This document shows, one piece after another, positions 33,520-45,284 of a DNA stretch of 64,000 nt (its first letter is position 1; every line of letters starts with the position of its first letter). This DNA is from Lepidostoma basale (Eukaryota; Arthropoda; Insecta; Trichoptera; Lepidostomatidae). Made by a program: the position numbers and the translations under genes. Below the pieces are notes generated by a model. It ran no database searches. It was not told where the DNA came from and worked only from the letters and a program-made list of their open reading frames with translations. The stretch is taken from assembly GCA_022606425.2 (NCBI GenBank), contig JAHDVF020000211.1, forward strand, positions 124,001-188,000. The letters run 5' to 3'.

Positions 33520-34075
33520 TCTTCTTCCTCAGCCTATTCTCGTCCGCTCCTGGACAAAGGCCTCCTCCATTCGCTTCCATGTCACTCTATCCTGTGCAGA
33601 CTGCATCCAGGTTATTCCGACGTGTCTGTTCAGGTCATCCTTCCACCGTAGTTGCGGTCGCCCTGCACTTCTTTTTGCCGTCCACGGTCTCCAAGTCAGC
33701 AGTCCTCTTGTCCACTTTTCATCTGAGCTTCTGGCTACGTGACCCGCCCATTGCCATTTTAGAGTTGCCACCCGGTGGATGATGTCAGTGACCCTTGTTC
33801 TTTCTCTCACCGTATCGTTTCAGATTCTGTCTCTTAGGCTTATTCCTAACATGGCTCTTTCCATGGATCTTTGGGTCACTCGCAGTTTCTCGGCACTTTA
33901 CTTGGACAATGTAACAGTTTCAAGACCATAAGTACCAACTGGCAGAACGCAGGCTTCATAGACTTTTTGTTTCAGGTTGCTGTTGCATTTTCGTTTAAGC
34001 TGCCCAGCTTAGTCCAATTCTTCTTTTTAGCTCTGCGGTTTGGTTATCTCGGCCCAATGGAAATATTTATGAAAT
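33520..34075 (-). mobile_element. RTE-clade LINE 3' fragment
   Basis: 'YEACVLPVGTYGLET', 'RSMERAMLGISLRDRI', then 'TLKWQWAGHVARSSDEKW' and 'GRPQLRWKDDLNRHVG' run to a stop after 'RTRIG'. It is the longest stretch of this family here; one shift lies near 33815. Confidence 0.75.
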
Positions 34076-34124
34076 GAAGTCTATTGTTTTTAAGGAAATC
34101 TCGCAGTGGATGATCTATATACAA

Positions 34125-34560
34125 ATTAACCATGACGCCATTTCTCCGAAGGGATGGGTTATATAGAATAAAAAAGATGCCCCGCCACATTGTTCTACCT
34201 GGACATAGTTATCTGAATTCCTAAATATTTAAACTTCTCATCAAGCATGCACGTCGATTTCTCCGACTCGTCGCGTGGTGGACGTTTAAAATTTGTTTTA
34301 TTTGATCCTGTCACGAATTCTTTGATCTACCTCTGTTTCGTGGTCCATTTACACCGTTAACGTGTAATTTCTTAAAATTTCTTTATTTATTCATAATTTC
34401 CTTATATACATCCAAACCATCTTAATGAACCTAATTATTTGGTTCATATCATTAGTGTTTGCACTGCATTCAATCTTATAACTGTATTTCGCACTATATC
34501 GTTTAAAATATTCACATACTTTCATCTGAGAGATCTTATATCCATCGTGAATTATATTTA
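34125..34560 (-). mobile_element. LINE-A/B remnant, strongly decayed
   Basis: 'TTAACCATGACGCCATTTCT', 'GCATGCACGTCGATTTCTCC' and 'CATCTTAATGAACCTAATTA' are recognisable blocks in the right order, with ~30% change. Confidence 0.5.
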
Positions 34561-34592
34561 TTAAATAATATAATTATTCAATTTATGTGAAA

Positions 34593-34645
34593 TTATCGCG
34601 ACAGCTGTTTCGCCAACTAATGTTGGCATCATCAGGTGTAACAGT
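34593..34645 (-). ncRNA. Hammerhead-like motif, family H2
   Basis: Minus: CTGATGA (perfect canonical box), extra T, GCCAAC-ATTA-GTTGGC (6 of 6 pairs), GAAA, CAG/CTG palindromic helix III, TC, then GCGATAAT. Helix I is C-G, a small internal loop, then TTA/TAA. Confidence 0.5.
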
Positions 34646-34694
34646 CAACTCATTGATTGTTGACCTTCTGCCAGGAATACGTCGTCCTTCAATT

Positions 34695-34942
34695 GAAGAC
34701 TACAGGGGAAAAACAAGGAATGTCAGTAAAAGGTTAATTTGAGTAAATTGAGAATAAAGCTAATCAAAGTCTATACATTTCTTAGCAATCAGCAATCGAT
34801 TATCTGGCCATAGTCGATGACACACATGATTTTTGAATATGAAAATTTTACTGTGGATAGATACGTACAAATGCCGCTAGATGGCATATCACATTTATTT
34901 TGAAATTTAACTGACATTCCTTGTTTTTCCCCTGTAGTCTTC
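34695..34942. mobile_element. MITE with 33-bp perfect inverted ends, AATT duplication
   Basis: GAAGACTACAGGGGAAAAAC...ATGTCAGT at the left is exactly complementary to the right end. AATT flanks both sides (34691-34694, 34943-34946). 248 bp, no ORF. It has inserted beside or within an H2 element. The superfamily is not assignable from these ends by eye. Confidence 0.85.
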
Positions 34943-35469
34943 AATTATGCCCAGTAACATGAGTTGGATGATCTCATGTTTGTCTCCATGCAGATAGGGA
35001 TTTTAAGGACCTTACTACATTTTAACAATTCTCTACTGCAATGAGCCATTTTTCTTTATCGTTCCAAATACAAATACCTTCATTATATCAGAAAAAATAT
35101 GTCTCATATAAAATGTATTATTTTTACAGAATATTTTGTTTTACGGTCCGACATTTTGTAAATGCCTTCAAGGAAATGAAACAGTGACCTTTCGTAGTTC
35201 CGCCCTTAATCATAAAGTTATTTTATATGTGGAGTGATCTTGGAAATGGGAGTGTCAGAAATGGCAAGGGCCATAAATACGAGCGTTATTGGTTTATGGC
35301 GAGCAGTCCCCTGGCGCTGTTCAGACATAAGTCACGATATTCCGTGCGTGAATATGAATTCTTTCTCATCTCCGATGTATCGACCTTCGCTTGATTTAAT
35401 GATATCAAATCGTTTATGCATAAAGTGATGCCTGTAGGTTCACAACGGTCAATCGATAAGTTTTGATTA

Positions 35470-35513
35470 TTATCTTGATGATGAGGTAAATTACCTTAAT
35501 GAAACGTCGATAA
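35470..35513 (+). ncRNA. Hammerhead-like motif, family H7
   Basis: TTATC, TTGATGA (C to T at the first core base), AGGTA-AAT-TACCT helix, GAAA, CG, TC, GATAA. Helix I TTATC/GATAA is perfect over 5 pairs. Helix III is reduced to C-G without loop, which would require a dimer. Confidence 0.4.
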
Positions 35514-35559
35514 ACGTTTTAAAATAGAAAAAAAAACATAATCTTTTTTTTTTAAGAAA

Positions 35560-35915
35560 CCTCCTTCTTTTTTAACAGATTTTTTTGATCGATTACTATA
35601 AAAAATTGGTCCCCACCGAATTCTGTACCTACTAACCTAAAAAAAGGACGCTAACGATTTCGATAATCTAATTTTCCCCAAATGAGCCAAAAATATAGGT
35701 CGCCAACGATTTCGATTGTCCATTTTTTCCGAAATTTCCTAAAAAATATATTCGGCTTCAATTTGGTTGAACCATCTCGTGGACCCATATTTACATCTTT
35801 TGGACCCCCATTTACATCTCGTGAACCCATTTACTGTCGTGGACCCCCTGCAAGTTGTCGTGGACCCCTGGGGTTCTATATAGACCACTTTGGAAATCAC
35901 CGTTTTAAACTAAAT
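35560..35915. repeat. Probable hAT-like element terminal region with internal short repeats
   Basis: Four to five repeats of the 'TCGTGGACCCCC' type are spaced ~25-35 bases apart, ending 'GACCCCTGGGGTTC...CCACTTTGGAAATCACCG'. That wording is typical of hAT termini. The other end is not recognised. Confidence 0.4.
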
Positions 35916-36889
35916 AAAATATATGGTCTTGTAAATAAAAATTGTGTCAATATAAGAAGCTAAAAATCAACTGTGTTCGCATTATTTTGAACTGTTTTTC
36001 TCTTATTCAACTTACTAACTAAGGAATTAATGCGAGTTGGTCAATAATATTGTGGTCACCAAACCACAAACGATGCAAAATGAAGAATCAATAACAACTG
36101 AACGGGGACGTCTTATTGGTATGCGAATGTATTCTCTTTTTCAATATTTCCCCACTGTTATCGGTCCAGTTTCCGAGATCGGTTTTCTTAGTAAAATCTT
36201 TCTCTACTAGTTCTCCGGAAATTGCAAAAGCCATCCAATTAGCCTGTCAACCGCAATGGTGGGAATTTCCAAAATAATTCTTCGGTTCGAAGAAGAAATT
36301 GCATTCATTTCCGTTAGTTTTTTTTTCCCTGAATTGCCATCTTATAAGTAGTTTTTATGGTAATGTAGATGCCGTTTTTTTTAAATGAAATCTACATTCA
36401 AAGCCATTATAAATTTCAAGAAATATGTTATAGGTACTTAAAATGAAGGAATTAAATATTTCGCACTTTTTTTGTTTAATAAATTCTGTTTTGGTGTTCT
36501 AATTTGATAAATAAATAAATACAAAACTATAGAAATTCTATGGTCTTCCATATTGAATTCTAAATATGAAAACGTTTTTGGTTGAAACTTTTTAAATAAG
36601 TAGGTACAATTGTTTTTAACAAAACAACAAAAACAAAAATTCAAATGGTACGCATAATGATAAATTAATTAAAAATAATTGTTTTAACAATGTTTTCATA
36701 ATCTTAATAATATTATAATAATATATTGGATGATATATAAAGCGCCATTTTTTTTAATTAATCATCAAAAGCCATCATTGCATAATTTGTAATAAACTAA
36801 TATTTCGTTCGTAATACATTTTTTCTGTTTATTCCAATATCTACTAACAAATCTTTCCAATTATTTTCCCTTGGTCGTGAATCATAATA

Positions 36890-37200
36890 AATTTATGTGG
36901 GCAGTAACTTTAACATTAAACGAGCCGTTATAAAAGCAAGATTTAATACCTTCCTAAACAGAGCCTTGCGTTTAACTTATCTCCGTTAAGTGCAGCAGAA
37001 TAAAATATAGCCGCAGCATGCCGCTGCATCCGGTTACTTCCGGAAACTGCGAAGGTAAAACTTCAACACCATGCCAGATCTGCTAATAAATCTATATCCA
37101 AACATGCTATCGATATACATTATACACGCGCAGTATATTTGTACACAAACAAGTCATATTATAATACTATTGATTGACGAAGAGTTCACGTTATGTTCCG
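36890..37200. other. Repeat-free island in the giant intron
   Basis: 'AACTTATCTCCGTTAAGTGC', 'CGCAGCATGCCGCTGCATCC' and 'TTACTTCCGGAAACTGCG' (palindromic TTCCGGAA) match no repeat here. Non-coding; function unknown. Confidence 0.3.
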
Positions 37201-37249
37201 GCTTGACCCAGAGATGATGCCAGCAGGTCTAATTTTCTACTCGTATTCT

Positions 37250-37500
37250 CGTGTACAAAGCCAACCAGAGAAAAAGTCGCTAGACGGACATCGAGGGAGA
37301 GTAGCGTAGCTTAAATGTGATCTGGGTACTCCTTGGTTACAAATAAACATATATTTTAACGAAGTCCCACATGGACGGGGGACGAGCCTAGGGAGTGCAC
37401 GAGTGAAGCTGATGAAAGGCGCCGCTGCACCTATAACAGCTTCGGGTAAGCGAAGGGAGCCCTCTATGGCTCGGCCATATTTAAAAATGACTGTGGATCG
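37250..37500 (+). repeat. Unclassified interspersed repeat X
   Basis: The same blocks as 9690-10020 in opposite orientation, truncated on the right at the abutting LINE end near 37500. Confidence 0.6.
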
Positions 37501-37529
37501 GTCACTCACGGAACCCAGCCTGCATCGCT

Positions 37530-37735
37530 CAGGGCGCACTATACTGGTCCCCTATGGGGGAAACGAGTCAGAACTGGAGCCACCTAAAGAAGGACAACGC
37601 AGGACGAGTTTAAAGCAGCAGCCCACACTTGGGACGATATTAAGCAACAGGCAAGCGATACTTTCGGGTGGAGAAAATTTCTTGATAACCTATGCACCAC
37701 GAAGGTGTGACAGGACAAGAAAAAGAAGATTCTAT
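37530..37735 (+). mobile_element. RTE-like LINE 3' end
   Basis: 'GCGCACTATACTGGTCCCC', 'AAGCAGCAGCCCACACTTGG' and 'CACCACGAAGGTGTGACAGG' followed by an AAGAAAAAGAAGA tail. Complement of the 32608-32830 copy. Confidence 0.6.
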
Positions 37736-38504
37736 AGTAATACTGTCCTTGACAAGCTTTCATACCAACTTTTATGACGAATGCTCTGTTAGTATATGTT
37801 TTAATCAGACAATATTTATTTCGTTACTTAAAAAATATATATCATATCCAAAAATTTTGACTGGGTTGGGCAGCGTTGGACAATTTAATCATACGAGTAT
37901 ACTAAAGGCCAAAGATATTCCCATGAACCACAAAAGAGTCTATGAGATATACTTATCCCCGTCATTACAAATGGACTAGAAACAGCGGTATTCATAGCCA
38001 ATACCATACACAAGCTGAAATGTGCGAAAACAGGCTACGAAAAGACAAATGCTAGGCATAAGTCTGAGGGACAAAATATCCAATGCCAAAATCATACGCC
38101 GGATAAAGTTTGTTGATATGATTTTTAGATAGATATGATTTTTAGTTAGATATGCAGGCACCATATTACTCTAAATTTTATAAACAAAAATCAAAGTGTT
38201 GTAAAGAACTAGTTTTCTTGAATTAAATTTTTTAATTTTGTTTAACATTGTTGAAATCCAAGTATAGCCCTCATTTCTTTATTTTGTAATACCTGTACTT
38301 TATTAATATCTCCTTTATTTGCTTAAAACAATAGACTAAAAAAGATTAAAAAAATCCGCACTTTAATGGTGGTAATTTATGGTGAGAACAATCTAAAAAA
38401 AAATCCATTTTTTCCATCTGACTAACAATAGTCAGATGGAAAAAATGACGTATGCTCAAGTCAGTCAAACTTCAATGAATTTAATTAATTAAAACCATCT
38501 TAAC

Positions 38505-38885
38505 TAACTTACCATCACGTCGTATCATTTATATCGTTAACATATACTTTTTTTACCATTATTCCTTCATTCATTATTTCCATGTGTCCAAACCATCTTT
38601 ATGTCCTTTTCATTATTTTGTTCACAACACTTTCATTCACACCGCATTCACTTCTTATATTTTCATTTGACACTCTATCGTTCGTGCACAGTTTTTCCAC
38701 ACATTCGTCTAAACTAAGAGATCTTATTTCTACTGCATTTATTATATTTTCATTTTGCTTTGTCAGTTCCATGCTTAGCTTCCATAAATAAGGGTCGATA
38801 CAAGAACACCACTGTGCACTACCATTTAATCTTTTTTGGATAGGATTTTATTTGCGATGACATCAAGTGCACCATATTTAATATT
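38505..38885 (-). mobile_element. LINE-A fragment with a deletion near its 3' end
   Basis: The tail block TAACTTACCATCACGTCGTA is followed directly by the internal 'CGTTAACATATACTTTTTTT' block, so ~130 bp are missing. It extends upstream further than most copies, to 'TTGCGATGACATCAAGTGC'. Confidence 0.7.
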
Positions 38886-39835
38886 ACAAATAAAACTAAA
38901 AATTAAAAATATCCTAAATATTACAAATACCGGAGACGGGTCTGACGTGATCTATTATACCATATAATATTTGAATGGAATTCTTTATTACTCGGCTCAG
39001 GTTATTGATCTATACTCCAGATACTTTCTTGGGTGACCTTGCAAATACTTGACCTTATTCAGACAAAAAAACGACTTACTGTCGTCATAGTAAACCGATT
39101 TTGTTCTCAGGAACTTTACCACAAATGTCAAAGTCAGTGTCCCGCAAAATAACATTTCGATTGTTTAACCTATTCCGAGAATAATTTCTTAAATTCTTCC
39201 ACTTTTTTGGCGGAAACACTTTGATATTTCAACACTATTAACCCTCCCTTCCCTATGATGGGTATCTTCTACACGTTGATTCTAAAAACCATCAATATCT
39301 CTATAAATATAATAAATACAAGGTTAAGATTTTAGGTATTCCTCCATAATATATGTACGCGTTGATTTAAAAAATAATATTAATAATCAGAATTTATCGG
39401 GTTATCAGAGGTATTTTGTGAAAATCGAAAACAAATTCGCGCATAAACAGCGATTTGAGTGCGTCACACTATATTTGCATCTCACTCTTGCATATGTTCT
39501 AGCTCAATGTTCTCACTCTCGCCGTCCCGCCGCGCCGGCAATTGCTTTCGGGCTTGCAACCAGAGCGGACCTATGCCCGTTCCGTGAGCGTTGCCAGATG
39601 GTTTTTTTTGAAATGTTTTTAGCAATTAAATCTCAATTATTAGAATTTTTGACTTCAATTATAATTATATAAGGGGATTAGCTATGAATGTTCCTATTTT
39701 TCCGATTTAAAATCGCTAATTTTTTAACGCGTACTGACTACCCTACACCGGAACGCACGTTTTTATTTTAGCACCGTAAGGGAAAGGTTAAAGACACTGT
39801 TATAAAATATCACAATTGATTATATTTCTTTCGAA

Positions 39836-39958
39836 AATGTCGCGACAGTTGTTTCGCTAACCGATGTTAGCATCGCCAGGTGTTTCAATCAACTGATGTT
39901 AGTTCATTGTAACACCTGACGATGCTGACATCGGTTAGCGAAACAGCTGTCGCCACAA
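39836..39958. ncRNA. Inverted pair of family H2 motifs
   Basis: The plus copy: CTGACGA (39916-39922), T, GCTGA-CATCGG-TTAGC (with one G-U), GAAA, CAG/CTG, TC, GCC. The minus copy (39836-39885) has CTGGCGA, GCTAAC/GTTAGC. The arms are complementary, so the pair forms one long palindrome. Confidence 0.5.
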
Positions 39959-39999
39959 TTTCGAAAGAATAATAATCAATTATGATATTTTGTAAACTA

Positions 40000-40430
40000 A
40001 CTAAATCACACCGTTTTCCCAAAGGGGTAGGCAGAAAGGATGGACCGCCATACCGCTTTGTTCTGACATACCTCTCTAGATTCCTCTACATTCATACATC
40101 GTTACATGTACGCTCGTGGATTGTTTCAGCTTTGAATGTTGGTGCCTTTTATTATTTGATTCATTTGGTCATGCCATGCTTTCCTTGGCCTTCCACGGCT
40201 TCTCTTTCCATTTTAATTATGATTCTCTCGTCCATTCGTTCCATCAGTCCAACCATCTCAGGGATCCTTTTTTTAAATTCAACTTATAATGCAATCATCT
40301 TCCCTACATTTCTTTCTTATTTCGTCGTTTGGTATTCTATCATGTATCATTTTCTTGCACATTATCTCATTTCTACGGTATTTATTATACTTCCATTCTT
40401 TTTTCGCCAGCTCCAAGCTCCACTTCCATA
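40000..40430 (-). mobile_element. LINE-B 3' fragment (relative of LINE-A)
   Basis: 'AAAGGGGTAGGCAGAAAGGA', 'CCGCCATACCGCTTTGTTCT' and 'CATACATCGTTACATGTACG' parallel LINE-A but with consistent differences shared with 60300-60545. It is therefore a separate subfamily. Confidence 0.65.
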
Positions 40431-40566
40431 TTATTATTATTATTATTTTGTTGAATCGCTCTTTTAAATCATTACAGGGTGAGCCAAATCGATGCAAAGG
40501 GTATAGCATAGCTATAATATTGATTCTCGTGACATGTGATAGGCAGGTAATCAGTCGCCATTTGAT
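40431..40566 (-). mobile_element. tRNA-derived SINE, 3' half
   Basis: (ATT)n at 40431-40447, 'TTGTTGAATCGCTCTTT' and 'GTGACATGTGATAGGCAGG', stopping before the B box at the point where an NA tail joins. Confidence 0.75.
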
Positions 40567-40570
40567 AAAA

Positions 40571-41150
40571 CTAAACTAACTAACCATCACGCCGTCTCCC
40601 CGAAAGGGTAGGCAGAAAGAATGGACTATCACACTTTAACCGATGCGGCACTTCATCCTTCTCTTTTCGCCCCGCGGGAGACGCGGTGTGATGGGTTGCG
40701 AACCTCATCGCCACCAATAGGCATCTCCCGCGCACACTTCGATCGTCCAACACCCACAAAATAAATCTAAAACAAATAATATAAAATACAATGATATAAA
40801 ATAAAATAATAAAATAAAAATAATTTAACACAAAATGTTCTTTTTAGATGGTGCACATATTGTCTATTTATTTTATCTTCCACGTATTCACCGTTTTTTA
40901 ATTTAGCACATAATGTAATAACACATAATGTTTTTTTCGATGTTGCACATGTTGACATGGACGATCCGGACTTTTGTGTTTATTTAATTTATGTTACACG
41001 TATCCACCGTTTTTTAAAATAACTGTAATTAGGCACTTAACCGGCTAGAACTTAAAAATAATATTGAAGAAATTATTCAAATTGTCATTGGAACAAAAGA
41101 AAAAAATATTTTTACACCTGTCAAAATTCTTTATAAAAACGAAAAAACTG
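40571..41150 (-). mobile_element. NA element, near full length
   Basis: Reversed tail CTAACTAACC at 40574, full 3' module, AT-rich body with 'GTTGCACATGTTGACATGG' and the 5' portion 'GTCATTGGAACAAAAGAAA' at 41085-41103. It defines the element as ~580-700 bp. It is flanked on both sides by SINE halves. Confidence 0.8.
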
Positions 41151-41275
41151 AATTCACGTGAATTCTGTACCAGACTAAAGACAGTTTGACAATCATACTG
41201 CCATCGCCGGGAATCGAACCTGGGACACTCGGGGGGGCAGTTAAAGAACTTACCACTCAGCCACGAAGGTCGTTG
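41151..41275 (-). mobile_element. tRNA-derived SINE, head half
   Basis: 'ATTCACGTGAATTCTGTACC', reversed B box 'GGAATCGAACC', 'CCACGAAGGTCG'. With 40431-40566 it looks like one SINE interrupted by the NA element: together they cover the unit with little overlap. Confidence 0.7.
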
Positions 41276-42091
41276 TATATCAGGGTTAGCATTAGAACTC
41301 CATAAATAATATTTTCAAGTTTTAATTATTGACAAAAATATATTTACCATAAATCTAAGTTCGTAATAATATTTATGCTAATAGGTTAAAATATTGCTTT
41401 TTCAATCTAAAAAAACTACTATTAATCGTGGCTTTGATTGTTTGTATGCGGCGTGTATGAACCTTTTGATAATATTATTATTATTAACCCACCATCTCAC
41501 GGATTTGAGATCTAACCGGAACTAAAGATATAAACAAAAAAACAATACAGAATCCTTATTGTTATTGAAGTTAAATTAACATTAAAATGCTTGACATTTC
41601 TTGTCTAGAAATTCGTTTTAAAATATTCCTTGTTGATGAATGAAACAGATAATTATTTTATAGTTCCTGTCACCATTATACAAACATTATAAGTAATACG
41701 CTATCCAGTATCTCTAACACGGGGATAATGGGGCATTAATTATGCTAATGCAGCTGTAAAATAAACGTTGACAAATTGAAATTTTAATATTAGCGTTCGC
41801 ATGAATGAAAATATATATTTGGAAGAATTGTTTGTATCAGATCCTGCTCGGGCGGTCCGTCCGACGCGGCGTCCCAGCGGCGCTGGAGCCAAGCAGGGCG
41901 TGATAGGGTGACCATTCTTCTTGTGAAGTGGGGAACCAGAAAAATATATAATTACAAATTCAATACCTTCTATAAGAAACCATTCATTTAAATACACATT
42001 TTGAACTCAATTAATGTTTATAAACAAGTTCAAAAAAACTTTTTCTAAACATTAATTTAATTGCATTAACGATTATCAATATGGTTAAATA

Positions 42092-42580
42092 AAATGAAAT
42101 CAATATTCTGCAATGATAAAATAAACTTGAAACTCCGCCAGAGAATGATCAAATGCGTGGTCTGTTTTATTGTATGGATGTGAAACGTGGACCTTGAAAC
42201 TCAACTCAATGAACAGACTGGAAGCATTTGAAATGTGGCTCTGTCGTCAAATGCTCAGAATTTCCTGGACAGACATGGTTACCAATACCGAAGTTCTGAG
42301 GCGAGCTAGAGTTGACAGGGAACTGTCATCAACTATCAAGGTTCGGAAGATTTCACATCGGGGTCATATACTGCGTGGGGAAAAGTACCACCTTCTCCAA
42401 CTGATATTGGAGGGGAATATTGAGGGACGCCGGGGGCCCGGTAGGAGATAAATCTCCTGGCTGCGAAACGTGAGGGAGTGGACCGGTATCCGAAGTGTGG
42501 AGGAGCTGTTCCGAGCGGCGCAGGACAGGGTGATCGCCAACGTTGGGGAGACCCGACAGGGCACTTGAAGAAAAAGAAGG
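42092..42580 (+). mobile_element. LINE-C 3' fragment (RTE-like), near-twin of 55225-55775
   Basis: 'LEAFEMWLCRQMLRISWTD', 'VLRRARVDRELSSTIK' and 'GHILRGEKYHLLQLILEG' are continuous to one stop, then 'SWLRNVREWTGIRSVEELF'. It ends in TGAAGAAAAAGAAGG. Only a few dozen differences separate it from the 55 kb copy. Confidence 0.8.
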
Positions 42581-42739
42581 AAGCAATTGTGTAATAGCTA
42601 CACAGCAACGTTCAAGGAAGGTCAAATAACATATAGCATTTTTGTGATATGTACAAATATAATTTAGGTCTATAAATTTTACCGTAGATATATTGAGAAA
42701 TGTGTATATTAAAATGGAATATATTTAGTATTATTTCAG

Positions 42740-42895
42740 CATGAAGAATACGAATGAAAAGTCTGTTTTATTATGTTCTATGAGAATGACATGTTTCGCC
42801 TTGTATTATCAAAATACTTCTAGAAAACGTACGTTCTCATTAGTATGAATTATTTATTAAGGCGTTTTACATAATTATTCCACAAACGATTCAGA
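42740..42895. repeat. Palindromic MITE, family P, internally deleted
   Basis: Left arm 'AATGACATGTTTCGCCTTG' runs directly into 'CTTCTAGAAAACGTACG' of the right arm. It has lost the central core. Confidence 0.65.
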
Positions 42896-43449
42896 AATTT
42901 TGATGATTAATATGGCTTCAATTTGGAATATTGTGTATTTTCATTTCTGTTTTTATTTTTGTAATTACAGCTATTTAATTTATAATTTTGTTGTGTAATG
43001 CACATCGAACTAATATTAAATTAATAACATTCTTAAAAGAGTTTTAAAATAATTTACCAAAAAATTCGTCAAAAACTATTTATTTTGAATAGTAAAAAAA
43101 AAGTAGTACAGTCTACCATATATGTTTTGAATTTTTAGTGTAGAATAAAATTTCTACAATGAGGAAGGACGTCTTTGGCCAGAAGAATTTGCCTGTGAAA
43201 AGTGTGAAAATACAATGTATTAAAAAAAATACTCAAATGAGAATCCACAACACAATGTGATGACGATTGTATTAATAATATAGTTTATTTTAATATTTTT
43301 ATCTCGTACCTCTCAAAACTCAAAACGTTTAATTTATATATACTCTAAATATTTATTTGATGTGAGTACAATATATTTGATAATGGTCATCATTTCTTGT
43401 TTACGCATCTCATTAATTGAGATAAAAAAAAAATTGTTATGCAAGTATC

Positions 43450-43625
43450 TTCTTCTTCTTCTTCGATGGCCCTACAGCCCATATCGAGCCTTAGCCTCCA
43501 GTATTCTTCGCCTCCAACTCCTCCTGTCCTCCGCTTCGACCCTCCAATTTGACACTCTTAACAATCTTCTTCAACTTCATCCTCCCATCGCAGCCTTGGT
43601 CGTCCAATTCGTCTTCTACCACTTC
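43450..43625 (-). mobile_element. LINE 3' end with (GAA)n tail
   Basis: TTCTTCTTCTTCTTC then 'GATGGCCCTACAGCCC' and 'CCTTGGTCGTCC'. This is the usual closing region of an RTE-like LINE on the minus strand, ending at ~43625. Confidence 0.5.
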
Positions 43626-43799
43626 ATTGGTTATGCAAGTATACTCGGAATAAAATCATTTTTTAAACTACGAAAACTTTTACGAAAAATTTTCCTAAAT
43701 TTACATACATTTTAAGCATAAAATTAATGTGAAATATTGTTTACAGAAAATTGTATGCATTTAAGTAATAATTAATGTTTTCAAAACAAGAATATTAAT

Positions 43800-44410
43800 T
43801 TAAACTTTGTGACGTCGTTAACGAATTAAAAATCAATGAAAATATTTGAGTACATCCTTCTTCGTTGAAACTTTGGTCCATTTGCAAAATAAGATCATTA
43901 TACGCGAACTCTCCGTCTCGGAGACAATTACCATTAAAATTCGGCAAAATTAATTCCCGGATATATTTGTCTGTCGCAGATAAAATATTCAGGTATTCGG
44001 TCAAAATAAACTTGTTTTCTATAAACTGTCGTCCTTGCAACAATGATATCGGATTTCCCTCTAGAATTCCAATTCAGAAGACGCCATGTGGTAACCGTAC
44101 CACATACCGCAAGAGTTCATTCTTAACTCCTAGGATAGATAAGATCCGAGGACACCAAAGACAAAGAAAAAGGCCTTTTGTAATGTTCTCTGCGCATCGT
44201 CTTTATTCGAATTATTTCATTTTGTCTCCGGGCGTTTGATTGTCGTCACTATTTGATGAGGCGTCCGATTACCTCGACTGATTTCTGATAAAATATTCAA
44301 ACTTCGGAATTTTAATTGTTGATTGTCGACGGGTGGTCGCACTCGTCTGCATAAATATCCCGTGACATCCACACATGAGAGGCGTGTTATTTGTGTTTTG
44401 ATCTCTGTAT
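43800..44410. other. Repeat-free island in the giant intron
   Basis: About 600 bp of unique-looking DNA ('TTTGTGACGTCGTTAACG', 'GAACTCTCCGTCTCGGAGAC', 'TTGATGAGGCGTCCGATTAC'). It has open stretches of ~80-120 codons on either strand, but none with a recognisable motif or splice sites. Candidate regulatory DNA. Confidence 0.3.
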
Positions 44411-44439
44411 TCATTTAATGCGGTGAATGGATTCAATAT

Positions 44440-44740
44440 TCTTCTTCTTCTTCGTGTTCATTACATCAAAGCTATTTCTACCCTTGGTGCAGCAGCTCTA
44501 AACAGAGATGTTGTGTTGCAACTACATCATTCTCGAAGATTTTCTGCTTCTTCCGACACTTCGTTTTCCGTAAATTATACCTTAGATAAACAGTTGCAGC
44601 ACTTTACATTTATCGTTTCTCATAATGTGCCAGAAGTATTCCAGTTTCCTGCACTTTACGATCTTGGCAATTTATTTTTATTTATACGTTTGCTGCATTA
44701 CTTCCTCGTTTGTGTCTCTTTCATTCCATGATATTTAAAA
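44440..44740 (-). mobile_element. Probable LINE 3' region
   Basis: Begins TTCTTCTTCTTCGTGTTCAT (tail plus end) and carries the T-rich, stop-poor composition of a reversed RTE 3' coding end. No diagnostic motif is clear. Confidence 0.3.
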
Positions 44741-44877
44741 TATTCTAAGATATATCCACATTTAAAATGCATCAATTTTTTGGTGTTGGTCTTGTCAAGG
44801 TTCATGACGAACCTTCACACCGACGAAATTAGAAACCTTATAGCGATAAAAATATAACAAAATAATAGTTAGTTAGA

Positions 44878-45230
44878 AAGTTTCAATCCTGGGATTGGTT
44901 TGCAGCAATTTGTTCTATTCTTCTCTTCCATTCTTCCCTGTCTTGTGCGGCTCTTTTGAAATCTGCATATGATGAGCAGCGCACGTCCACCAACAGGTCC
45001 TCCAGGTACTCTCGGCGTGGGCGTCCCCTAGAGTTTGTCCCCTCGGTCATACCCTCCATTATGGCATGCAAGAGGCCTTCTTGTCGTATTACATATCCGA
45101 TCTATCTTGCACGCCTTTCGGACAAGGTTCTGATCAGGTGCCTTCCTCCTTCAATTCTTTGAAGAACCTCCTCATTCGTGATGTGGTATCTCCAGAAAAT
45201 TACTAATAGTCTTCTATAGGAAATAATAGT
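44878..45230 (-). mobile_element. RTE-like LINE 3' fragment
   Basis: 'GMTEGTNSRGRPRREYLED', 'QDREEWKRRIEQIAANQ' and stop at the left. Upstream, 'LIRTLSERRARQIGYVIRQ' in another frame. Same family as 31450-31840. Confidence 0.7.
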
Positions 45231-45284
45231 ATTAACTATTTAAATAAATAAAAACTTTGTTATAAATATGATATTATCATCGTC

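Noticed and set aside
39982..40467. 161-codon plus-strand ORF
   Set aside because: It is the antisense of a LINE-B fragment followed by a SINE tail.
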